Of a stretch of DNA of 64,000 nt, positions 25,401-33,935 are shown one piece after another. Within the stretch, counting starts at the first letter, position 1; every line of letters begins with the position of its first letter. The notes beneath the pieces were generated by a model that did no database searches, was not told the DNA's origin, and worked only from the letters and a program-made list of their open reading frames with translations. This DNA comes from Halobacillus andaensis (GTDB taxonomy: Bacteria; Bacillota; Bacilli; Bacillales; Halobacillaceae): NCBI RefSeq assembly GCF_014636475.1, contig NZ_BMEL01000005.1, forward strand, positions 156,946 to 220,945, read 5' to 3'. A program made the translations under genes and the position numbers.

Positions 25401-25417
25401 ATCAAAATTTTTTTGAT
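25401..25417 (+). promoter_or_regulatory. Operator-like dyad O4
   Basis: ATCAAAA-TTT-TTTTGAT, a perfect 7-3-7 dyad followed by GAATGGAGG. Same arms as O1-O3 with one extra spacer base. Directly before the permease gene. Confidence 0.72.
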
Positions 25418-25433
25418 GAATGGAGGTGAATTT

Positions 25434-26300
25434 ATGATAGATATTATCCAAACCTTTCTAAAGATCGCCTTTGAACTTACCCTTTTGTTTGTTGGCATTT
25501 CATTTGTTCTCAACCTTTTACAAGGATTCATCCCTTATCAAAAAATAGAAGACCTTATGAATAACAGCCACCCAATCCTGCAAGCTGCTGTTGCTGTAGG
25601 TTTCGCTTTTGTCACCCCTTTTTGTTCGTGTTCGACGATTCCTATTGTCGTTAACTTGCTTCGCAATAAAGTGAAATTCTCGATCGTCATGATTTTCTTA
25701 TTCGCTTCACCTGTTCTCGATTTAACCATCCTTACCCTCATGACGTATTTATTAGGGTGGAAAGTCAGTCTGTTTTATAGCCTGATTACGATTACACTTT
25801 CCATTATGATTGGTTTTTCATTAAGTGCTTTAGGATTCGAAAGACAATTAAGAAACGTCGTAGTAGAAAACATGCCTTCCCGCCAAGATAAAAACCTTAA
25901 TTTTCGATTAGCTGGGAAGGAAACATGGGAGTTAATGAAAACCGTTTATCCCTTTCTTATTTTAGGAGCAGCCATTGGCGCTCTCATTTACGGAGCCGTA
26001 CCGACCACCTGGATCACAAGTTATATGGGAGAAGAGCATTGGTGGCTCGTTCCCATAGCCGCTATTATTGGACTACCTCTTTATATCCGGCTATCTACAA
26101 TGATACCAATTTCTCAAATTATGGTCGCTAAAGGGATGGCTCTAGGCCCCGTTATGGCGCTTATGATTAGCTCAGCAGGAGCCAGCCTCCCTGAAGTAAC
26201 CATGCTTCATAGCATTTTTAAAAAGAAACTTGTCATCGCCTTTGTGGGGTCCGTAGTATTTATGTCTTCTGTTTCCGGTTTCTTATTTTACCTTATTTAA
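25434..26300 (+). CDS. arsP: ArsP-type permease (DUF318/YraQ family)
   Basis: A 288-aa membrane permease with about eight hydrophobic segments in two halves. The motif TPFCSCSTIPI, with a Cys pair in a membrane helix, is diagnostic for the permease family that includes ArsP, an exporter of trivalent organoarsenicals. The start at 25434 follows TGGAGGTGA; the frame from 25413 starts inside the operator. Control by an ArsR-type repressor supports an arsenic role. Substrate (methylarsenite, arsenite or another thiol-reactive species) is not proven. Confidence 0.88.
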   Translation: MIDIIQTFLKIAFELTLLFVGISFVLNLLQGFIPYQKIEDLMNNSHPILQAAVAVGFAFVTPFCSCSTIPIVVNLLRNKVKFSIVMIFLFASPVLDLTILTLMTYLLGWKVSLFYSLITITLSIMIGFSLSALGFERQLRNVVVENMPSRQDKNLNFRLAGKETWELMKTVYPFLILGAAIGALIYGAVPTTWITSYMGEEHWWLVPIAAIIGLPLYIRLSTMIPISQIMVAKGMALGPVMALMISSAGASLPEVTMLHSIFKKKLVIAFVGSVVFMSSVSGFLFYLI

Positions 26301-26314
26301 AGGAGGAGTTTTCA

Positions 26315-26416
26315 ATGAGCCTTATGAAAAAGATCTTTGGCAAAAGGAAGAGTAAGTCCTGCTGTAAAGTAGAAATTAAAGAAGTGAAAGAGGAACAATG
26401 CTGTACTAAAAAATAG
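26315..26416 (+). CDS. 33-aa protein with two CC pairs
   Basis: AAAGGAGGAG ends a few bases before ATG 26315; the frame stops with TAG at 26416. The product has an N-terminal basic stretch (KKIFGKRKSK), then CCKVEIKEVKEEQCC and TKK. Two vicinal Cys pairs 11 residues apart could bind As(III) or a metal. It is 14 bp after arsP and last in the operon. Below usual gene-calling limits; no family recognised with confidence. Confidence 0.75.
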   Translation: MSLMKKIFGKRKSKSCCKVEIKEVKEEQCCTKK

Positions 26417-26452
26417 CTGAATTCTCTTTGAATGAGCCAGATTTCAGTTAAA

Positions 26453-26462
26453 CAAACGTTTG
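26453..26462. promoter_or_regulatory. Palindrome CAAACGTTTG
   Basis: Ten-bp perfect palindrome within AAACAAACGTTTGATTAAA, like TetR-family target sites. It follows the arsP operon, with no nearby plus-strand gene, so its role is unclear. Confidence 0.3.
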
Positions 26463-26480
26463 ATTAAATATTAGACCATG

Positions 26481-26804
26481 AGGCTGGGACATAAGTAAAG
26501 CAGTGATGCCAGAAAACGAACACTTGTATAAACGCAGATGATTAGCGTAGTCAAAATACCGTAACAGTGGTGCAACTCTATTGCAGGGAGGGAGCATAAG
26601 GGTACCAGGTACAGAAAAGCTGTAAAAGGGCGAAGGGCCAAGTGTGAAATTCGGTACCGGTACCCGGTGCTGAGGCCGTGTCCACGGAAAGCGAAGTGTT
26701 TTGACGAAGCGGTGTTGTAAATTCTTTTTAACATAAATCATCCGAACAGAGTTCTACAGAATCGTTCGGATGATTTTATGCTTTATTCAGTTTTGTCGCA
26801 GCCT
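26481..26804. repeat. Intergenic mosaic repeat with AGGCTGGGAC ends, copy E
   Basis: A 324-bp element. Left end AGGCTGGGAC (26481-26490) and right end GTCGCAGCCT (26795-26804) are inverted repeats with one mismatch. The centre shares CTGAGGCCGTG and TTGACGAAGCGGTG with copy A. A hairpin ATCATCCGAAC/GTTCGGATGAT (about 26736-26775) precedes the right end and can terminate the SIMPL gene on the minus strand. Ends in inverted repeat and lack of coding suggest a MITE-like unit. Confidence 0.8.
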
Positions 26805-26809
26805 GATTT

Positions 26810-27442
26810 CTACGCAAAGAACAGAAACTGTACTTCTACAGCCGCTTCAATCTCTAACTGTCCTGGCTCAATCGGCGTTGATGCTGCAAATGTACTTGCT
26901 TTAGCCAAAGGAATGGCACCATCTTTTCCACCTTCCATCACTTTTATCGGAGCTGGATCGAGCCGGGCCCTCATCGTTCCAGCCAGTGTATTAGCTTTGA
27001 GATAAGCATCTCTCAAGGCTACTGATAACGCCTGCTGATATAGTGCTTCTGGATTCTTTACAGAGAATTGGATCGTAGAAACCCGATTCGCTCCATTTTG
27101 CACTGCGGTATCAATAATTTCCCCTGTTTGAGCAATATTTTCATTCGTGACTGTAATCATGTTTGTTACTTCATATCCTCTAAACACTTGGGTCCCGCTA
27201 TCATAGTCATATTGAGGAAGAATCGTATATTCACTCGTTTGAATGGAAGCCCGGGGAACCCCTAGGTTTACAATCGAGGCGATGACTCGTTCCATCATTC
27301 GTGCATTTTCTTGCTGCGCCTGCGTAAGATTCATCGATTCTGTAACCACACCGATCTGAATAGAAGCTACATTTGGCTGAGCCGATGCAATTCCCTCTCC
27401 CGTTACTGTCATTACGCGCTTTTGCATGCTTTGATGATTCAT
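26810..27442 (-). CDS. SIMPL-domain (DUF541) protein
   Basis: A 210-aa protein of the SIMPL/DUF541 family. Typical pieces are VTGEGIASAQPNVASIQIGV at the start, SIQTSEYTILPQYDYD, FRGYEVTNMITVT and ALRDAYLKANTLA. No signal peptide is seen, unlike Gram-negative members. Relatives are linked to oxidative-stress tolerance, but the molecular role is unknown. Start at 27442 with GGTGGAA upstream. Monocistronic, ending six bases from repeat copy E. Confidence 0.88.
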   Translation of the reverse strand: MNHQSMQKRVMTVTGEGIASAQPNVASIQIGVVTESMNLTQAQQENARMMERVIASIVNLGVPRASIQTSEYTILPQYDYDSGTQVFRGYEVTNMITVTNENIAQTGEIIDTAVQNGANRVSTIQFSVKNPEALYQQALSVALRDAYLKANTLAGTMRARLDPAPIKVMEGGKDGAIPLAKASTFAASTPIEPGQLEIEAAVEVQFLFFA

Positions 27443-27513
27443 TCCATTCCACCTTTCTATTTAGAAATCCGAACACAAAACATATCCACTCATAAACAAT
27501 CTATTCCTCACAT

Positions 27514-27544
27514 AAAAAAAGCAGAACGACCGAAGTCGTTCTGC
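27514..27544 (-). terminator. Terminator downstream of cydDC
   Basis: GCAGAACGAC-CGAA-GTCGTTCTGC, a perfect 10-bp stem followed on the minus strand by seven T. Confidence 0.85.
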
Positions 27545-27548
27545 CTTA

Positions 27549-27885
27549 GTCTGTTGAGAAAGCTTTGATGAACACGGTATATCATGGTTCCTCCTTTAGA
27601 GTCTTGGGAAAAGGAACAGGCGTTGATGACGGCTGCCTGTCAAAACATGAAAAAGACTGTCCTCCACCTAGCTAGGGTGAGCCAGGTGAAGGAGAGTGTT
27701 TTTCTGACTTAGGGACTTCCAAGGAGCTAGGACCCTTCCACTCCTGCGGAAGAACGAGTGAGCCGAGATCGCCGAGCGCGGGGTTTGCGAGGAAGCTCGG
27801 GCGCTCGTCCGCGGAAAGGTAAGGGTCTTTGGCTTCTGGCGGCAAGAAAAAAGCTTGAGGAAAACCACATGTTTCCCCACAAGCT
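27549..27885 (+). repeat. Intergenic mosaic repeat, copy F
   Basis: The first part (GGTTCCTCCTTTAGAGTCT) matches the start of copy A; from GGAACAGGCG onward it matches copies B and C, including TTCCACTCCTGCGGAAGAAC and GAAGCTCGGGCGCTCGTCC. It thus joins modules found apart elsewhere. The minus-strand frame inside is not a gene. It lies between the cydC stop and the terminator, so it is transcribed as the cydDC 3' UTR. Confidence 0.8.
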
Positions 27886-27913
27886 GAGAAGAAAGACCTA
27901 AGTCTTTTCCCCC

Positions 27914-29629
27914 TTATAGAAAAACGCTCTTTTCAATCTGCTTCATCTCATAGAAGTAACCTTGCTGAGCCATGAGCTCACGAAACGTCCCGGATTCCAC
28001 CACTTCTCCTTGTTCCATTACTATAATCTGATCCATTTTCTCAAGGCCGGCCAGACGATGACTGACAAGAAGAACCGTATCCTCTTTCGCTTGAGCAAAT
28101 AACTCCTCATACAACATTTTCTCCGTTAAGGCGTCCACTGAAGACGTCGGTTCATCTAGCAGCCATAACCTCTCTCCCTTCAGCATAGCACGCGCTATCG
28201 CTAAACGCTGCTTCTCTCCCCCAGACAGATTTTCACCGCGTTCCAGTACTTCATCTTCTAGTGAAAAATGATCAAGCTTTACTTTTTGCAGCGCTTCGAT
28301 GAGCACATGATCGCCGAGCCCTTCTGCAGCGACCTCTAAGTTGTGCCGTATGCTGCCGTAGAAAAAGTGATTTTCCTGTAACACCACGTTCGAGCGAGCC
28401 CAAAGCTCCTCGCGTTCCACCTTATTAAGACTCACATCATTTAATTGAATGTCACCTTCCTGATAAGGATGAATGTTGAGCAGCAATTGAAGCAGTGTAG
28501 ATTTTCCGGATCCGCTCGCTCCTACTATCGCTGTTTTTGATCCTTGTGGGATGCTTACATTCACCTTTTCCAAGGCTTGCCTTTTCTCTCCATTAAACGA
28601 AAAGCTCACATCATGAAAGCGAATGGAAGGGGCTTGGTCCACAGAGAGGCGTACAGGTGATTCCGGCTCTTTAGCAGGCTCTTCCCGGACCACAGAGAAT
28701 AATCGATTAGACGCACGTCTGCTGTCCTCTAAATGAACGGGAAACACGGCCATCGGCGTTGCATTTTCAAATACGGTGAGCGAAACCATCACAAGCATCG
28801 CAAGAAAAATCCCATTTAAATCGTCTTCCACCACCAGCCATGCCCCTAGCCCAAGAACAAACCAAGAAATAATAAGCGACACCATCGTGTTCATAGAATG
28901 GCTGAACGTGGAGTGTAACCCTTCCCTTTCTTGTTCATTCACATATTTGTGAGAAGCATGAAGAAGCTGCTCTTCTTTTTCTTCAAGTTTTTGATAGATT
29001 TTTAGATCACGATAACCGTAGAGCAGTTCTGCTGCCTCAGTAGAGAGAGCCCCTCTGTTTTCCCGCACTTGAGTATTAATCCGCTTTTGTCTAATAGTAA
29101 ACAAAGCGGGTACAACAAACCCAGTAAGCAATAGACCGAGCAGCAGCACGATAGCTATAGCCAATGAATAAAACGTAGTAAACACAATTGTACTTAAAAA
29201 AACAATAACGAGCACAATTGGTGGATAATACACGCGCAGGAAGAAGTTTTGCAAACTTTCTACATCACCGACGATTCGGGATAATAAATCTCCGCTTCTG
29301 TACTTTTGAAAAATCTGCGGTGCGAGCGGTTCAATCTTTTTATAAAAAGAAACCCGTAAGTGACTAAGTATGGAAAATGTGGCGCGGTGTGAGAAATACC
29401 GCTCTGCATATCGACTCAAAGCTCTCGTAAACCCAAATAATTTGAGGATAGCGATGACCACCGTCAACGCGTACAACGGAGGTACGAATGCCGCGCGCGA
29501 GATCAGATAACCGCTCGAAGCAAACAAACCGACAGCAGCAATTCCGGCTAAAAATCCAAAAAAGATGGAAAGCAATATATCCTTTTGCTCAAGCATAACA
29601 AGCTTGACTACAATACCTAAATCTTTCAA
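27914..29629 (-). CDS. cydC: CydC, heterodimeric ABC exporter subunit for cytochrome bd assembly
   Basis: A 571-aa half ABC transporter: six-TM domain (about residues 1-310) then ATPase domain with Walker A GASGSGKST, signature LSGGEKQR and Walker B LWLLDEPTS. With CydD it moves thiols or heme-related cargo needed to assemble cytochrome bd oxidase. Its start overlaps the cydD stop by 4 bp (29626-29629), showing translational coupling. CydC rather than CydD because of the LLFGFL-type N-terminus and gene order. cydAB genes are not in the window. Confidence 0.93.
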   Translation of the reverse strand: MKDLGIVVKLVMLEQKDILLSIFFGFLAGIAAVGLFASSGYLISRAAFVPPLYALTVVIAILKLFGFTRALSRYAERYFSHRATFSILSHLRVSFYKKIEPLAPQIFQKYRSGDLLSRIVGDVESLQNFFLRVYYPPIVLVIVFLSTIVFTTFYSLAIAIVLLLGLLLTGFVVPALFTIRQKRINTQVRENRGALSTEAAELLYGYRDLKIYQKLEEKEEQLLHASHKYVNEQEREGLHSTFSHSMNTMVSLIISWFVLGLGAWLVVEDDLNGIFLAMLVMVSLTVFENATPMAVFPVHLEDSRRASNRLFSVVREEPAKEPESPVRLSVDQAPSIRFHDVSFSFNGEKRQALEKVNVSIPQGSKTAIVGASGSGKSTLLQLLLNIHPYQEGDIQLNDVSLNKVEREELWARSNVVLQENHFFYGSIRHNLEVAAEGLGDHVLIEALQKVKLDHFSLEDEVLERGENLSGGEKQRLAIARAMLKGERLWLLDEPTSSVDALTEKMLYEELFAQAKEDTVLLVSHRLAGLEKMDQIIVMEQGEVVESGTFRELMAQQGYFYEMKQIEKSVFL

Positions 29630-31356
29630 CGTGCTTCCCCTCCTTGCTGGACGGAAACCATATTCCGATAGTACGGAACTGTTTGGAGCAAGTCTTCATG
29701 TGTTCCGCTTCCAATTAACCGTCCCTCGTCTAACAACAAAATTTGATCTGCTGCTTGGATCGTGTGCAAGCGATGAGCCACCGTAATTACAGTAGACGAT
29801 TGAGACAATTCTTCTAGCGAACGTTGGAGGATTTTTTCCGTTTGCAGATCAAGGCCTGTTGTCGGCTCATCAAACAAAATCACAGAAGGACGTTTTAAAA
29901 AGGCCCTTGCAATCGCTACCCGTTGTTTCTCTCCTCCAGAAAGGCCTCTCCCCGCTTCTCCAACGGGTGTGTCAAACCCCTGTTCAAGAGATTCGATAAA
30001 TGAAGCAATTCCAGCTTTTTCAGCCGCTTTTACGATTTGCTCCCGACTAGCCCCACTTGAACCAACAGCAATATTGTCAGCAATCGTTCCTGAGAATAAA
30101 TAAGGGTGCTGAGATATATAGCTAAGCTGATTAAACCATTCTTGTTCTTCATATTCGAATAGAGGCTGCTCATTCACTCTTACTTGTCCCTCTGTAGGGG
30201 CCATTAATCCAGCTATAACATGAAGCAATGTTGTTTTTCCTGAGCCCGTTCGTCCAACAATGGCTACCTGATGATAGGGAGCAATTTGAGCGTCTATAGG
30301 TTTTAGAGCAAAGCCCTCATCGTGGTAGCTGAAGCTCACTCCAGCAAGTTCAATAGCAGGAGGGGCTGTACCTGTTATTAACTGTGAACTTCCCCATTCC
30401 ACATGAGGAGTTGGTTCTTCTAATTCCTCCGTCACTTTTTGAGCAGCTACAATACTCCCTCTTCCGGAGTGAAAAGCACTCCCCGCGTCCTTTAACAATT
30501 GATAGAATTCAGGAGCTAAAATCAATATAAAAAAAGCGGAGAAGAAAGATATATTTTCATAAACAACTAAGCGAATGGCAATTTCCATCGCAATTAAACC
30601 GATGCTGAGCATCGAAATAAACTCCAGCATTAAGGAGGAAACAAACGCTACTTTCAACACTTCCATGGTTGCGTCCCGGAAGCCGAGGCTGCTTTCTTCG
30701 ATAAGCTCTCTCTGCTTTCTGGCCCTCCCAAACAGCTTAAGTGTTGTTAACCCTTGCAGCGTATCAAGAAACCTTCCTGAAAAAGCCGCAAGCTTTTCTA
30801 ACTGTTCTTCTGATTTCTTTTTTGTCATCACTCCAATAAGAGCCATAAAAAAAGGAATAAACGGTGCTGTAATGAGCATAATTAATCCCGAGTAGATGTG
30901 CTGCGTGAACACGGCGACCAAGATAATAATAGGCACGATCGCCGTTTGAATCATTTGTGGCACGTAGCTGCTAAAATAGCTGTCTACATCGTCAGTTGCA
31001 TCCATTAACACACTAATTTTTCTTCCTGACTGGCCCTGCATCGAAGCCTGAACAGGATTTTGGGAAAACTTATTGACTAGTGATTTTCTGAACTCATTTT
31101 TCGCTTTAGCTGCTAGCTTTACCCCAGTTCTGCCTGAAAGGTACGTCAACGCCGCCCTTACAACCAGAACAAAGAATAATCCAATCAACAGCGGAATAAC
31201 AGACTGAAACGCTGCGTTATTTAGAAAGACACCTTCTATGACGGCAACGAAATAGTAGGCTTGAGCAATAATTGCTGCCCCCATAAGCAGTGAGATCAAC
31301 ACGAGCGTATAGATGACCGATCGTTGCGAGAAGGCAATATGTTTTAGGTGCTTCAT
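29626..31356 (-). CDS. cydD: CydD, heterodimeric ABC exporter subunit for cytochrome bd assembly
   Basis: A 576-aa half ABC transporter with a six-TM domain and an ATPase domain: Walker A GRTGSGKTT, signature LSGGEKQR, Walker B VILFDEPTT. First gene of cydDC, with a GGAG site before ATG 31356. A Rex operator lies 26 bp upstream of the start, so transcription should rise when NADH/NAD+ is high under low oxygen. Confidence 0.93.
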   Translation of the reverse strand: MKHLKHIAFSQRSVIYTLVLISLLMGAAIIAQAYYFVAVIEGVFLNNAAFQSVIPLLIGLFFVLVVRAALTYLSGRTGVKLAAKAKNEFRKSLVNKFSQNPVQASMQGQSGRKISVLMDATDDVDSYFSSYVPQMIQTAIVPIIILVAVFTQHIYSGLIMLITAPFIPFFMALIGVMTKKKSEEQLEKLAAFSGRFLDTLQGLTTLKLFGRARKQRELIEESSLGFRDATMEVLKVAFVSSLMLEFISMLSIGLIAMEIAIRLVVYENISFFSAFFILILAPEFYQLLKDAGSAFHSGRGSIVAAQKVTEELEEPTPHVEWGSSQLITGTAPPAIELAGVSFSYHDEGFALKPIDAQIAPYHQVAIVGRTGSGKTTLLHVIAGLMAPTEGQVRVNEQPLFEYEEQEWFNQLSYISQHPYLFSGTIADNIAVGSSGASREQIVKAAEKAGIASFIESLEQGFDTPVGEAGRGLSGGEKQRVAIARAFLKRPSVILFDEPTTGLDLQTEKILQRSLEELSQSSTVITVAHRLHTIQAADQILLLDEGRLIGSGTHEDLLQTVPYYRNMVSVQQGGEAR

Positions 31357-31381
31357 AAGGAATAGCTCCTATCATTTCAAT

Positions 31382-31399
31382 TAGTGAAATATTTCACAT
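31382..31399 (-). promoter_or_regulatory. Rex operator upstream of cydD
   Basis: TAGTGAAATATTTCACAT differs little from the Rex consensus TTGTGAAATATTTCACAA. It lies 26 bp before the cydD start codon. Rex is the NADH-sensing repressor of fermentative and microaerobic genes in Firmicutes; two similar sites precede ldh in this window. Confidence 0.88.
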
Positions 31400-31615
31400 A
31401 GTGATTATATTATAGTCATGCTTTATTTGTGAATCGTTTTGTTTGATCTACTTCCATTCTATCAAAAGTGTCACCGTTATATTCGGTTTTCTAGGTAGTC
31501 ATGCTTTTTCTCTGGTATTCATTTTTTATTTCGACTGATGAATGTAAATCTTCACTGATAAATCTCTCTTACAAACTCATACTAAAACCATATATTAATA
31601 AAGGACGTGTTTCGT

Positions 31616-33406
31616 TTGAATCGATTGATTTGGTTTGGCCTATTCACCCTAGCTGCTTTCGTTAAATTAACAGGCGTCAGTCATTATCTGCTCGACAGTG
31701 TGTCGAAAGGAGCTTTGCTTGTCTCATTAAGCTTCTCCCTCCTCGTGTTCAGCGTTATGCTTCTTATGAAAAAGTACTTCCTCTGGTATGGAGCCATTCT
31801 CTCATTAATCATTAGCTTTTACTGTTGGTCATCTTATTTATATATGGATTACTTTCATACTCCGTTTTCTTCCTATGTGGCGCTGCAAACGTCAAACCTA
31901 TCAGGGATGTCAGAGAGCATTTTCAGCCAAATGGCCGGATGGCATATTCTATTTTTCACCGACCTTATTCTGTTGGGAGGATGGATGCTGTATGAGAAGC
32001 GGAACACGTCCTACGCATCTGCTCCTGTAAACAGACGATTGAAGCCATTCGCTGCGGTGGTTGTTCTTGCGGTTCTTTTTTTATCTTTAAAGCCGATCTC
32101 GATGCAAGTAAACGGCAAAGGTCATCTTTTACTTAAGAAATATACATCAGACTCTCATCTAAGTAATTATGGGGTGATTGGGCATCAAGCCATTGATTGG
32201 ATCGAGTTTTTAACGTCTCAGCAAGTTCTGGAACTTTCAGCTGATGAAAAAGAAGAAATTAATGAATTGCTGGCAAGTGAAGATCGAGCGGTTCCAAGAG
32301 AAGATCCCTTACTCATGCCTGGCTTATTTGAAGGGAAAAACTTATTAATGATTCAGTTTGAATCCCTTCAACAGTTTGTTATTGGACAAGAAGTGAATGG
32401 ACAAGAAATTACTCCAACCTTAAATCGGCTCGTGGAATCAGGACTTTCTTTTGAAAATTATTACCCTCAAACCGCAGAAGGCAACAGCTCAGATGCAGAG
32501 CTTCTCGTTTTTAATAGCCTCTATCCATTAAAAGAGGGAAGTACTTTTTTTCGATACCCAATGGTAGATTACCCATCTTTAGCCAAGGATTTCAAAGAAG
32601 AAGGGTATACAACCACCGCTTTTCATGGGGATGAAGGAACCTTCTGGAACCGTGATGCGGTTTATCCTTCAATGGGGTTTGACCGCTATTATGATATTGA
32701 TGATTACGAAGACGTTGAAGAACATGCTCTAGGCATGGGACTTAGCGATGAAGCCTTTTTTGAACAAACGGTCAATCACTTGCAGGAGCTGCCAAAGCCT
32801 TACGTCGCGAGCCTTATTACATTAACCTCTCACACTCCATTTTTAATTCCGGAAGACGAGAAGTTAATAAATACCGGAGAAACAAAGCATACATCCCTCG
32901 GAAACTATTTTGAAAGTATACACTACACCGATCATTATTTAGGTGAATTCTTGAAGAAACTTGAAGAGGAGGGGCAGATGGAAGACACGGTGGTCGTCGT
33001 TTATGGAGACCATAACGGCGTTTTTAAAGAAACAAAAAGTGAAGTTGAGCAGTGGAACGGCCGGGCCATTACAGAAGAGCAATGGCGTACTGATTTCACG
33101 TCCGTCCCTTTTATCGTTTCAAGTACTGACTTAAAAAAACCTCTGCACGTTACTGATGTCGCCGGTCAAATCGATACAGCCCCCACTCTTCGTGATTGGT
33201 TCGGCCTTCCAGACGAGACTACCGCTCTCGGGCACAATATTAACCGTTTTATGAACGAAGACGTCTTTCTTTTGCGAGGGGACTATGGCGAACGTATTGT
33301 GATCGGACAAGATCGCAAAGTAACCGATTATCAACCTGGCCATTTTGAAACGTTAGAAGTATCCGAGCGATTAATAAAGTCGAATTTCAACCATTTATCT
33401 GAATAA
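31616..33406 (+). CDS. LTA-synthase-like sulfatase-fold membrane enzyme
   Basis: A 596-aa protein with five N-terminal hydrophobic segments (to about residue 160) and a large extracellular alkaline-phosphatase/sulfatase domain, the architecture of lipoteichoic acid synthases. NLLMIQFESLQ supplies the metal Glu, FHGDEGTFWNRD and YGDHNG later ligands. The nucleophile segment reads AEGNSSDAE where LtaS and homologues have GKTSDAE, so Thr appears replaced by Ser. The start is taken as TTG 31616, 10 nt after AAAGGA; GTG 31607 is too close. Single gene. Confidence 0.87.
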   Translation: MNRLIWFGLFTLAAFVKLTGVSHYLLDSVSKGALLVSLSFSLLVFSVMLLMKKYFLWYGAILSLIISFYCWSSYLYMDYFHTPFSSYVALQTSNLSGMSESIFSQMAGWHILFFTDLILLGGWMLYEKRNTSYASAPVNRRLKPFAAVVVLAVLFLSLKPISMQVNGKGHLLLKKYTSDSHLSNYGVIGHQAIDWIEFLTSQQVLELSADEKEEINELLASEDRAVPREDPLLMPGLFEGKNLLMIQFESLQQFVIGQEVNGQEITPTLNRLVESGLSFENYYPQTAEGNSSDAELLVFNSLYPLKEGSTFFRYPMVDYPSLAKDFKEEGYTTTAFHGDEGTFWNRDAVYPSMGFDRYYDIDDYEDVEEHALGMGLSDEAFFEQTVNHLQELPKPYVASLITLTSHTPFLIPEDEKLINTGETKHTSLGNYFESIHYTDHYLGEFLKKLEEEGQMEDTVVVVYGDHNGVFKETKSEVEQWNGRAITEEQWRTDFTSVPFIVSSTDLKKPLHVTDVAGQIDTAPTLRDWFGLPDETTALGHNINRFMNEDVFLLRGDYGERIVIGQDRKVTDYQPGHFETLEVSERLIKSNFNHLSE

Positions 33407-33412
33407 AGAATG

Positions 33413-33795
33413 AGTTTGGACAAAACTGAATAAAGCAGAAAATAATCCGAACGATTCTATTGAAATCTGTTCGGAAAGTATTATACTTGAGGCCCCTGAA
33501 ATAGTCCTATCTAATCTTAAAGAGCCTCACGAATCGCTTGTCGGTGGATGCTTGCCGCGGGCACGGCCTCAGCTAACTTGGTCAAGAAGTTCACTTGACC
33601 AAGTGGATCTTCGGCTCGCGCTGTTCCCGCAGGCGTCACCCCCGAACGCTCATCGTGGCATCAACAGAGATCAATCTAAAACCCATTTGTGTTCAAATAT
33701 CTGCCCCTAAACACCATCTATACGTTGTCTTGCTAAAGAACGATATAAGATGGAAACGAATCGTTAAACTTATGAAGGAATAGAAGGCGCAAATC
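33413..33795 (-). repeat. Intergenic mosaic repeat, copy G (inverted)
   Basis: The left part (GGACAAAACTGAATAAAGCA then AATAATCCGAACGATTC) is the reverse complement of the right end of copy E. GGGCACGGCCTCAGC is the reverse complement of the copy A centre. The rest (GCTGTTCCCGCAGGCGTCACC and beyond) has no partner here. An imperfect TTGGTCAAG/CTTGACCAAG hairpin is inside. The short plus-strand frame at 33595-33783 is not supported. Confidence 0.72.
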
Positions 33796-33811
33796 TCTTA
33801 AAAGTTAGAAG

Positions 33812-33857
33812 AAAAGCGGCCTGTGTGGAAATTAAATTCCACACAGGCCGCTTTTTA
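33812..33857. terminator. Strong bidirectional terminator
   Basis: AAAAGCGGCCTGTGTGGAAT and its complement form a stem of about 19 bp with T runs on both strands. It lies between the LTA-synthase-like gene and the convergent oxidoreductase. Confidence 0.9.
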
Positions 33858-33935
33858 AATTCTATCTTTCATGTACCTTTAGTTTTTCAGTGTCCTCATT
33901 ATACTTCACCCTCCGTGGGCTCGGCCACATTTTCT

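Noticed and set aside
26448..26741. Minus-strand frames of 87 and 97 aa
   Set aside because: Located in repeat copy E; composition is repeat-derived.
33595..33783. 62-aa plus-strand frame
   Set aside because: Within repeat copy G, no start signal.
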